This document shows, piece by piece, positions 23,801-34,800 of a stretch of 64,000 bases of DNA. The DNA comes from Casuarius casuarius (Eukaryota; Chordata; Aves; Casuariiformes; Casuariidae): the NCBI GenBank assembly GCA_003342895.1, contig PTFA01000230.1:620001-684000 (forward strand), read 5' to 3'. The position numbers and the translations under genes were made by a program. Under the pieces are notes generated by a model, which saw only the letters and a list, made by a program, of their open reading frames with translations, made no database searches and was not told the origin of the DNA. Position 1 is the stretch's first letter, and the number at the start of each line of letters is the position of its first letter.

Positions 23801-26210
23801 CTTATGGGGTGGCGGCAATACAGGATGATGATTAAGACCCCGGTTGAGGAGGGAATGTGGTGGTCTTATCACCTGCTTTTGCACTGTTGTGGGGCAAAGT
23901 GAACCATCACCTGCTGTTGTGTTTGATTCTGTCTGGGAAATGAGGCTGAAATTCTCCAAACTGAATGGGGCACAAAATGAAAACATGCATAAAAATAGTG
24001 AACATTTACATTAGATTTTGACTATTTGTTTTCTTAAGGAGTTAAGAGATGTGAGGAAAGGATGTGTTCAGTAGAACATTTTGACTGGAGAATTGCTCTT
24101 AACAATAATTTGGCTTCTACTCCCGAAACTACAGGGGACTAGCTCTGCAAAAGCCCATGTACTGGAGTATTAATATTCTGCAGTTCTGCAGAATTAGTAA
24201 TTTTGTATCGGTCACAGACAGCTCAGGCATTCTCTGTGTATCCACCCAATAAAGAGATGAGACAAGGAACACAGGTTCCCTGTGTAGCCTCCCAGCATGC
24301 TTCACTTCTGAAAATAATGCAGCTTTTCTGCAGATGTTAAAAACTAGCCAATATAGCCTGGGTTAGACTGAGAACATCCATGTAATCGGTTTCTCAATTA
24401 GCAGAAGCTAATTCTAAGTACTTCTAAGCCAGGCAGTCATCTAAATCCTGCTGCTTACCTGCTTGGTGATATATTGCACAGCTGGGCTGTGGCTTTAATT
24501 TACACAGGCATGAGATCAACCATGTGTGGAAGACGTTTCTAATGGACATCACCCTGAAACTTAAAAAATGAGCACACGGATTCTTTTTACTGACGTCTGT
24601 AGTCATTCAGTTTTAACATTTTTAAGGATGGCCCACACAATATTTTAACACATGATTTGTGTCCTCTTCTGCTTTATGACACATGCAGAAGCCTTGGAAG
24701 CAAGCCTGCACGGGCACATATGAGTTGCAAAATGGTGATTCTGTTTTGTGTTACAGGAAATAACAGGGCTGCAAAGATTTGTCCTCCCTGGGTTTGTGCG
24801 GGAACTGTTGAGGTAGCATCTGAGGTGTTACTGAGATTTTAATAGGAGCGGGTGCCGGGTCCTTAACAAAAACATCCTTTTTACCAGAGGTTCACTAGGC
24901 ACTGGAGCCTATTAAGTGTCAACAAATAAAAAGTGTCAGTTTGTTTAGACTAAAAATTTTTTGCTTTTCAGTTGCTTAAACTTCACTTTTCTTTTTTTTC
25001 CTCTTTCGATACTACCACAAATCCTCTAGTTCCCATAGTTTGGGGGGGGAAAACAACAGCAAAAACTGAATTTCAGTTGGGAAAAGGCAAGTTAAGGGAG
25101 GGAGAAATCAGAGTATTTGAATTTTTAACAAAAACACTTAAAGCAAAACCAAATAAAATTCTTTGTTTTCATTAGTATTTTCAAGAAATTGGCTTTCTTT
25201 ACCTGTACCTACAACATTACTTAATCAGAAGTAACTATAGCATTATTCAGAACAAAATCGTCGGGTCATCTGACCAACAGAATTTGGAATAAAACAAAAA
25301 AAGAAAGTGAAAAGGGCCTAAGAGAATAAGCCTGCCCTTAGAAACAATAAACCTTTATACTTCAGCAAATTGGATTTGTTATTCAGTGGCTCATATTATG
25401 AAGTTTGTTGCTTTATTTAGATGAACAGTTTGGCTCGGGTTGCTTTTGTTCTCTGTGTGCAGAAGTCTTGGCACATTCCATACCTTGCCTGGTTGGGTTT
25501 AAGAGGGAGACCTGCAAAAGGACATCCACCCTAGGCGGATTGGCAGACAATAGCAGAACATCCTTTTCATTGAAAGTAACTCATCAGGAAAGCATTGGTG
25601 CTGCCTCTCTGTATTTAGCTGAATGCAGATGAGAGGCATGATTAACACTAATGAGTGACCAGGGATTTATTGTTTACTTAGAGATAAGACATGGGCTTCC
25701 TTCGCTGGCACTTTCTGCCAAATAGTTTGATCCTAGTTCACTAAGCCTTTTATTATTTGTTGCTTTTTTCAGTAGTGGTGGTTGTTGTTGCTTTAAGTGA
25801 TTTTTTTTTACCAAAAACTTTTCAACACTTGGGCTTTTTTTTTATTTTATTTTTATTACAAATTTTCTGAGCTGTTTGTCATTTGGGCCACAGAAGTCTG
25901 GAGGTCCTTTACATGCATCACATGTTCTGCATCCAACAGTGCTTTTTCTGTTCAGTGCTTGCCCTCCTCCCCAAAGCCGAAATAAATCAAAGTAGGTTGA
26001 GACTCAGTCGCAATAAATCAAGACCTGTCCAAAACTGGAGCCTGCCCAGTCAAAATGTCATAGCTTGGCTTTCACTGAGGATTAATTAAAGGCCTGATAT
26101 AAAGCCCAGATGTGCTTCAGGAGAGTAGCAAACTGCCTGGTGGTGGCTATACTGAAAACCAAGTCTCCCCATGAATCTGCCCACCCAAGAACATGGAGGA
26201 GGAAAAGGCC

Positions 26211-26249
26211 AAGGGAAAGGGAAGAAGGGAGGGGAAGGGAGGAAAGAAG
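26211..26249 (+). repeat. 39-nt pure purine tract with G-quadruplex motif
   Basis: Every base from 26211 to 26249 is A or G. Five G-runs of three or four (26213, 26219, 26227, 26231, 26237) are separated by loops of 3, 5, 1 and 2 nt, fitting the canonical G3N1-7 quadruplex pattern on the + strand. Confidence 0.85.
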
Positions 26250-27170
26250 TAAACTGAATCAAGCATGATTTTATAGCATCTGTGTTGGCGGAAAACAAGA
26301 CAAGCTCTATGCTAGGGCATCTCTGAAAAAATACAAAGCATGCATGTGTAGATTTCTAACAGCAGCAGAGAACATAATTGTTAAAATGTTTGACATTAAT
26401 GGGGGGCAGAAAACTAGCACAGTGAGTGAACTTTTGCACTTTTTATGGTTCAAAAAAGTATATATGTGGCATGTCCAGTGACTGAGTTTGCTCGGTGCCT
26501 GTTTTACATTAAATTCCTGAAAGTCATCTTGACTAAAATAGTTTAGCTGAAGATTCCTGAGGCTCTGATAGGGATAGATACGGAAATGTGTATGTATCTG
26601 AATTCAATATATTTGAATATAAATATATAAAATACACTTAAATTACATACTGCTTGCAGTATGGTATTTGTAGATCTCCAGCTTCACTTCCAGAGATACA
26701 GCTATTTAGTTAAACAGTGGGCACAAAATGACCCCTTTTAAAAAAGTGACGAACACTGAAAGAATGTGATTCATGACACGTTATATAGCTGTGCTTACTC
26801 TCTTGTGCAGTGATAGAAATAGAAGTTCTTGGGAAAAAATGCAAAATAATAGTGTCTAATTGTTTAGTATTGAAATTAAATAATTTGCATGAATAAGATT
26901 AGCCCAACAATTTTTGTCATAATTGTTTTCAGTTTCTTTGAATTTGGTACATCTAAGTGATTGATACGCATGTGTGCTCTGATGAAATGTGGTGTTAAAA
27001 TTTCACAGAACTGAACCAAGGGTTCTGGTATGGTAGGAACGATCTACCAAACAAGCTGGAACAGCCCTAGACTCTTGAATCTGGTGTAATGACAGATGTG
27101 CTGTGAGTTAGTATTTATACTGTAGTCAGTTGAGTTATTCTGGATATTCCTAGGAGTGGGATGTTTCTAT

Positions 27171-27213
27171 GCATAAATATGTATATATGTGTGTGTACAT
27201 ATATGTATATTTT
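27171..27213. repeat. Short TA/TG microsatellite
   Basis: Alternating purine-pyrimidine sequence (atatgtatatatgtgtgtgt, acatatatgtatat) forms an imperfect dinucleotide tract of about 40 bp. Confidence 0.75.
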
Positions 27214-27496
27214 TAGCAAGGCCAAGCTGTTAGTTGCCAGTGACTCAATGTATATCCTCTTGTGATAGCCTTTCTAATCTCCTCTGCCCAGAATAAATGA
27301 GTGCCATCTTGTAACATTGGCACAAAAGGGGGAGATAAGAAGCCAGAGGAGAGGGGCCGTATTTCTGAAAATGTGAGCCAAAAGTATAACAGTTATTTGT
27401 TAATGCCCAAAGAAGGATTGAAGAAAGCCTAGGCTTGATGTAGAAGTTCGTTGGCAGGCTTCACAATTCTGCTGGCTCTGTGACTTGTCCATGTTT

Positions 27497-27565
27497 CGTG
27501 TGGTAAATGCGCGTCGTCGTGCCAACTTGGCATTGCGGACTGCGACTAGCCGAGAGTGTAACACG
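27497..27565. other. CpG cluster with short palindrome, function unknown
   Basis: Nine CpGs lie in 69 bp (27497, 27510, 27512, 27515, 27518, 27536, 27543, 27550, 27564). A perfect inverted repeat TGCCAA-C-TTGGCA sits inside at 27520-27532. The flanks are ordinary AT-rich intron. Retained CpGs suggest low germline methylation or selection, but no function can be assigned. Confidence 0.6.
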
Positions 27566-28147
27566 TATGTCACATGGCTAGCAAGTGGTGGGTTTTATTC
27601 TTAGACAGTATCTGTTTCTATGCAGTGAGGGGAAGGCCAGTGATTCTGATACCTTTTCTCTAGAAAATCAAGGTGCTTCAGAGAATTTGCGACACTAGTT
27701 TGCCAAACAAACTCTTACGTAGCTCACCCAAGGATGGCCTATGTCAGGTTAGCTCATTCATGTCCCTGTCTTCATAGGAGTCCTTCAACATTATTCTAAC
27801 CACCTTCCTGCTCCCTGCTCGCATCATAGTCTTTTGGCAGCCTCTCTGTCTTTTCCTCACAGTCTTGATAGTGAGACACTCTTTCCATTTTCTTCATCGG
27901 ACTTCCCCTACACTGTCTTCCTCATACCCTGCTTCTTCCAATAACATCTTCTTTTTAATTTTCATCTCTCCCTGTGCTCCCAGAGGGCTATCGCTTCATG
28001 TCTTCCATGTGTTTATCCTGTCTGTTTTAGATGGCAGACCCTCCAAGGCAAAAATGATGGTTACCATGTGTTCATAAAATGCTTCATGCATTTCACTGCT
28101 ATTGCTCCTATTACTGTCACTAATTACATGTGCTAAAAGACTAAATG

Positions 28148-28800
28148 TCAGGGAAGACTTTTAACTGGCTTCTTCACAGATGCCAGGGCACACTGAGGAG
28201 AAGGTGCTCGTCCTGCTGCAGTGGGTGTTAGTGTCAGAGAGCAGGAGGAGCAAGGCTGCCCCATGATGGGGGATGAACCGGGAGCTGAGGGTAACCACAG
28301 CACAGGCCGTGCCTCGCCAGCCAGCGCGCAGTCCCACAGCATCTGAGCTTGGTGGACAGAGCTGGGTGCTGGTAGCAGAGTCTCACTGACAGCCTCAGAC
28401 AAGGTGAGATGATGAAGCAGGTCCAGGGTCCATCCAGGGACTCCAGTCAGGAACAATAAGAGACAGGGCTGGAGGCAAGGGTACAACACAGGTCTGGAGT
28501 CCATCCAGGAAAACCAGTGAGTAAGCCAGGACAGCAGGGGACAGGGCTGGGCTGAGCTAGACCTATGACATAGCTCAGGAAGGATTTGGGTGCCTGAGCC
28601 TGAACTGAAATGGAGCCCATAGGCAGAGGGTGCATGGAGGGGGGCCCCAGGAGAGGCTGCCCGGGGCAGGGGAGTCCCATTGGGGCAGTCAGGGCCCTGA
28701 CAGCATGCATTCAAGTGCAGGAAGGGAGAGGCAGGAGGATAAGAGCAGATGTCTTGTGGAGCACTTGTGCAGTGAAGGGAAGGAGCCACCTTCAGAGGAT
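28148..28800. other. GC-rich block with low-complexity open frames, probably non-coding
   Basis: This block is visibly richer in G and C than its surroundings and holds the duplication at 28421-28556. The minus strand is open for 213 codons (28148-28789), and other frames are open for 69-87 codons. The 213-codon product is rich in Pro, Ser, Leu and Cys, with no recognised domain. Openness in several frames is expected where TAA/TAG/TGA are rare, so coding is not supported. A diverged GC-rich repeat or lineage-specific sequence is more likely. Confidence 0.55.
28421..28556. repeat. Degenerate tandem duplication, about 71-78 bp unit
   Basis: 'gtccagggtccatccagg' at 28421 recurs as 'gtctggagtccatccagg' at 28492 (offset 71). 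'acagggctgg' at 28463 recurs at 28541 (offset 78). The two diverged copies lie inside the GC-rich block at 28148-28800 and suggest an old GC-rich minisatellite. Confidence 0.75.
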
Positions 28801-31800
28801 ATTTGTTTTAGCGAAGTAATTATAAAATGTAATTGGAGGTAGAACGGGAAGAGTCTGGAGTTTCTTTTTAATTAAAGTAGGGGATTTGCCTAATTAGCAC
28901 TGGATCACAGTGTTTCTGTGCCCCAGAATATTGGGCAGTGGAGAAAAAGTCCCACGCAATTGTTCCCTGTGGAGAAAAGGAGTCAGCATGCCTTGCATCA
29001 CTGGAGCGTAACTCGCCTACTGGAACAACACGCGGCTGTCAGGCGGCAGGCCTCGCTGAAGGGCTGCAACTCCCCTCTGCTTTTAGAGGCTGCGGTAGAG
29101 TCAGATTCGGGAACATGTTATTACAGGGTGGAAAGCCTAGACAAGAGAGCACTGGAGGAAAGAAAGTTGCTGTTTGAGCTAGGTGTTGTAACATGCAGTG
29201 CAGCTTATCACATGGGTAATACTGCAGAGCTTTGTAACAGAGAAACGCGTACAGCAGCACCTCTCTGGTCCTTCTTTATGGCTATATCATTTTCAGTCTA
29301 TAATTTGCCATAAAAATTTCACTATGGGTTTAAATTTAGCATAGCCCATCAAAGTCTGGGAACTCTTTAACATTTTTGTTTGTATCAAATTTTAACAAAG
29401 TTCAGCCTTTGAGTCAGGACTGGAAAACACTGAGAAAGCTGTGCTAAATTTAAAAATCTCTTTAGTGTTGAATGCCTTTGCAAGCTGTTACTTCTGAATG
29501 TGAACCAAGCCTTTGCTGTGTGTGCATGTGTGTAGTGGTAAAAAAAAATAAAAAGATTTAAAAGTAGTTAAAATGTGACAATTAGCTACTGTACATGCTC
29601 AGGAGCTTCCCCAACTTTCCCCCCAGTCCATGTTTTCTTTATCTCCTGGGTGGTCCTTACCACCCCCCATTTCTGCTTCTTCACCCTCCCTGTATAGGAG
29701 GCCCTCTCATCACAGTCATCATCCTTCCTGCTGAGGAAGGCAAAGACTCCTTTGGGAGCCAGCCATGAGAGGTAGAGAAGATAAGAAGACAGCATTTTAA
29801 TGTGGGAAATAATGCTGAATCTCAAACCTCTCAAAGCTGGGCCCAGATAAGTAGCACGAAGAGTGTATTGTGGCTCTCAGGGATGCTGGGCCATTTGTCC
29901 TGGGCAGTTTTGGAAACAAATCTTTCCTTCATTCTTTGGAGAACTGGCTATTCAGCTGATGCAAGTCAGCAGATCCTGTTCAAAACAAAAGTATTATGCT
30001 AATTTATGATGGCTGGATAATTCTCTAGGGTATGGTGTAATTCTGTGGACACTGAAGTATTAAGTTGTAAGTTGGCTTTTTTTGGTATCCTTTTTGGATG
30101 GCAGGAAGTTTGTTAGTCTGGAAGGTGCCTCTCTGTGAGAGAGGGCTGGGAGCAGACAGGCAGGGAGATTGTATGCACTGTGCAGCAGGTTTACCCTGAT
30201 GGTGGGTCTTTGAAAGCAGTTGAAGCTTTGATGAAGCTTTCTCTGCTCTAGAAAGGTGTATCACTCAAAATCATATTTGCTTTAACATGTAATTTTAGTA
30301 ATACGGTATTTCTTCATTCTCCCCTGCAGCTTGGAGGCAGTTAGGTCACCGTAAAAGTATGGTAGCAGATCTTGCCTTATGTGATAATACACAGGCCAAA
30401 CTTCATGGGAGATGCATTATTGATTTAAGTAAGTCATTCGTTATAGGCAGATGAAATGTCCTCAGTCACCGAGGAAATATTCTGCAGGCCTTGAGGCAGA
30501 AACAAATTTGCCTTAGTCTCTTTTCAGGGTCTTGATCACATCTTGCCCAGCAGTTCCTGTTGACTCGACACCTACAGAAAGGCATTGCCTGAGTTTACTT
30601 AATGGTAAAAATAGCAGTTATGTGATTTTTGGAAGGCCTAAGTAACGCCTACAGTATGGAAGTTGCTTTGCGTAATAACTCACAGTCACCTTGAAACAAC
30701 AATGTGAGGCTTGGTTCCATCAGTTCGGTAACAGTTTTTAAAGGCTGTTTATATCTTTGCTTCAGAAGGTCTCTAAGTACAGCTCACCAACTCTTGACCA
30801 TTCTCAGCATAGGCTGGATGTGCCCTTGAATTGAAAAGGAATGTATAGAAAGCTGAACTTAAAATGAAAGTCTCTCACAATACTGTTTTCCCATTTGCTT
30901 GTTATAGAACACAACAATATTGGTGTAAAATGCTTGTAACTTTAGTAATGAAGGAATTAATGGCCTAAAGGGCTTCAGTGTATTGTGATCAAACAATCAC
31001 TTTTAGCCTATAATGCCTCTGAACTTTTCACCATGTAAGACGTTATACTGTACTTGCTTAATACAATTATGGAATAATCCTCAGTCCAGTTTCCTGGAGT
31101 GATACAAGCAGCCTTTTCTTCTCCCCATGTGTTCCTGGTTTACAGCCTAACTTGGAAGGGAGCTGTTTTTGTGAACCTTTGTTTCCCTGCACAGCGAGGT
31201 TCATTTCCAACATATTTCTTATTTGAGTTTGTTTTGAAAATGTTTGTGCTCCATGTCAGTCCAGTGTACATTTTGCTGGAATCTCCTCCTAGAGTTTTAT
31301 ATAACAGGGTGCAGATTGAAAGAAATATTCATTTTATTAATACAAAAATGTTAATAGTGTGTTGTGTTTATTTTCACCGTTTTGCTTTTAATCTCTTCAT
31401 CCAAGTAGAAGATTTCATGTTTTCTTCAGTCTCAAGTTAATTATCTTTCTTTAGAGTTTGGACAGCACCAAAACTCTGCATCTGACTAGTCCCATCTTTG
31501 AAGCGGTTCAGGCTGGATCAGATCTTTGTGGCTAGTTCCTATCTCCTATGTAAGAAGGCAGGATAAATTTCGATTTAAGAAGTTAGGATAAAATTCTGGG
31601 TCTGGCTCCCTATAACTTTTTCTTCCTTTGAAACCTATTAAACTGTGGAAGAGAGGGGAAAGGAGAAGGGGATTGTCTGAAGATATTTTTTGAATTTACA
31701 TATATTTTTAAAGGTTTTATATTTGAAAAGTATTAGTTCTATGCAAGTACAAGGATTCTGCTAATATTTTTATGGCCTGGATATATTTTGAAAAAACGAA

Positions 31801-34800
31801 GTAATTGGAAAATGTTGGATCTGCTGTTACCACCATCTGCCCCTGCCTTAAAAAATTTACATGGTTCCATACACACATTTTAAATGATCCATCATATATC
31901 ATCACTTACTACAGTACTTCATTCATGTAGGTGTTAGTTTTTGTGTGCAAAAGGTCAAATCTTTTTGAGCTTAATTCTGAACGCCTGCATTTTATAACAA
32001 GCTAATTCTTCTTTGAAGTATGTATTTTTAATATAATAATTTATCTTTAGGTGGAGCAAAGAAGAAAAAAAACACATTCCTGCTTCAGATCAAGTTGATT
32101 AGGATCTTTTGGTTGGTTGTTCATATATCGAACATCAGAATGCTATAGTGTGGATACTATGTGTTGAAAGCTGTAGAAATGAGGACACTCAACAGTCCCT
32201 GAATGTATCTGTCCTCGAGTAAAGACAGAGCATTTTAAACATAAAAGCTGGGAAGGAAGGAAGAAAGTAGTTAGTGAATTATTTGTTCTATATGCCACGC
32301 TTTAAAAAAATAATATAAGCTTGAAGTTAGCTCTTGGCTTTACTTGAGCTAATTCTTTACAAATACCTTTAAAATGCACACTAGACTTGGAACATTTTTT
32401 TTAGGGCCAAAGAGTATCAGTGTAAAATTAGAAAAACAATGTCTTTGAGTTTGTTCTCTTGGCTTCTGGGAGCTGAGTGGGTGGTGAGGAGTCCCTTCCT
32501 TGTAATAATGTTTTTACAAACAGAAGTTCTGCAACAGTTTAAGGAAGGTAACTCAGATGGAAAAGGAGGAACGTGTCAGTGCATTTTATTTGATTGTAAA
32601 GCATTTTATAAAAAACAATCTCTTTCAGAATAGAGAATAGGTAATGAAAATCATCATGGGTGAAATAATGAAACATGTAGGGATTACAAAATTATGTAAG
32701 TAGATCTGTTAATTTTGTTTAGATTTAGTAAATTGGCTTTCTAAATGTGTTTCAGAAATTTTACACAGTGCTGCCTGTTCGTGTCATTATAATTAAGGGT
32801 CTCTTGGTATTTCCATTACAAGAGAATGTTTTCTTGAGTTTTTAACCTAACATTAAAAATAGAAAAAAAAATGCCCAGGTCATGTTTCGACATATGATGT
32901 CTGAGCCCAGATGTACGGTTTTATACTGAATTTAATTTGAGTTCATTTTCTGTTTGTAATGAGTTCTGTGATTTTTCAGGATATAAATTATTGTTATGAA
33001 TAGCTATCGTTCAATATGCAGTCAGGATCTTTGGCTGTGCTCCGATTTTGCTCAGCTGCCTGGTAAGGAGGTGCAAAAGCATCTTTCTGTTGTTTGCAGC
33101 AGTACTTAAGGGCTCCTGAGGCCCTCAGGACTTGTTGCACTAGCAAGGTGGTATGGGGTATGAAGTATGGCCAGCACATTGTTCCCTCACTGCCGGACAC
33201 CCTGCCTCTTCCAGAAGCTGGGGAGGATGCTGGGCTGTTCAAAGAGCTCTGGGCTGTCAGGAGATGCCCCTTTCTTTCCTTTCAGGCATGCAGTTTTTCT
33301 GTCTGGTTTGTAATGCTGTAGAAAGGCTAGAAGTTGACCTTCTATGATTGTCACATAGTAATTTTTTATACACTGATAAAAAGTAGTTTGAATTAAATAC
33401 TAACTTACTGTTGGCACAGAAGATCTGCCGGTTAGTTCAGTCCATAAGCCGTCAGATAGGGGTTCCTTACTGAATAAAATCTAGGCAGACTGGCTAAACT
33501 GTTTTCTCTTGGGAAGTAGTGCAGCCCTTTCCAAAAAACAGAGAAGCAGGCCAAACTGAACATTTCTGCAGTGCTCTTGGGGGCCTGGCACGTATGCTTT
33601 TGGTACTCATTGAGGGTCTAACATGCAGTAGTTACAGTTTCGGGAAAATTTTTGCATTTGACTCAGGAGATTATGAACTCTAGTTCTTTTAACTGGAATT
33701 TACCCAGGGGAAGGAAATATGAAATCCACAACATTGAGAAACTTCAGCTGCGGTTAGTGCAAGCTCTGATTGCTAGTTTATGCAGTCCTGCAAGAGAGCT
33801 CCGCTGATTTCAGGCCCACAGCCCCCACAATGGATAATCTATGCTGAACGCCTAATTGAAATAAATTTGCAGTGGCTCCATTTGAGATTTCTTCATTGGG
33901 TCAATTTAAACTGTTTAGGGTGTTGTTTGGGATCCCAACTAAAAAATCTTCAGCCTTACACAGAGCTGGATTGATAAGAGGCTTTGTTCTGTGCTGCATC
34001 CTTCTCATCTCAGAGTCTACATCTGTAGCCTTCAGGACTCCACATAAATTGCCTGTTTTCTTAGGCTTTTCCTAGGCATACTGGAGAGAGTATCAGTTAC
34101 AGAAGAGATTAAATCAGGGGATCCTCAAATCTATGAATGTATGCCTGGAGTATTCCACTGTTCTAAGAACTTTGTATGAAAACTTAGAAACTGAATTTGA
34201 GGCAGGGAACGGGTAAGGTTGAAGCATTTGTTGCCTGCTGCAGCTGGCTAACAGTGGCCATAGGAACCAATCAATAGAATAAATATAAGTTATTGTAGTG
34301 AAGTCACCTAGAAAACCATCTTCTTTTTCCCTTCAACCATCATTAAAAACCAAGCAATAATTTAATGCACAAAGGATACATTTCCAGGGAGAAACAAAAT
34401 AAAGAAGTTTTAAGTTTTACTAATTCTAACTTGCAATGTATTTTACATATTCAGTATGAGCCAATTTATTTGATTAGATTATGATTCCAGATTTCAGCCT
34501 GCATTAGTATCTAAGGATTATACATTTCTTAACATAAGCATTGTAATACCTGATTTTTCATTCCCTGGTCCTTTCTTGGGTGAATGGATACATATGTAAA
34601 GACTATATATAGTGCTGGCAAGTGGAAAAGTTTGCATTTATGCCTGAATAATCCTAAAATTTACCCACAGATGTAAGGCCTGCTTTCCTAGGGCGGTGGA
34701 AGCAAATTTGCATATGTATCCACCCCATTACTGGAGTGCTCAGGTTCAGGTGGAACAAGTGAAGATCCTGCACAAGCTTCAGTAAAACTTTGTGCCTCTA

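Larger units (their letters stand above)
10685..26000 (+). other. GMDS downstream intron, first part
   Basis: This is AT-rich intronic sequence with no supported gene. Contents that can be named are an old inverted-repeat-type element (12918-12990), a MIR-like SINE (13010-13112), a palindromic amniote repeat (13115-13200), an A-rich tract (14393-14420), an AT-rich block with homeodomain-type sites (14525-14632), a CA/TG hairpin (17458-17504), a poly-T run (19806-19820) and a 22-bp duplication (20848-20884). The rest shows nothing I can identify beyond scattered homopolymers. Confidence 0.82.

Noticed and set aside
28148..28789. 213-codon minus-strand open frame as a protein gene
   Set aside because: The product is Pro/Ser/Leu-rich low complexity with no recognised domain. 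The block is GC-rich, so stops are rare in several frames, and it includes a degenerate duplication.
28918..29313. 131-codon plus-strand open frame
   Set aside because: It overlaps another open frame on each strand, has no domain or splice-site support, and the region is moderately GC-rich, so chance openness is likely.
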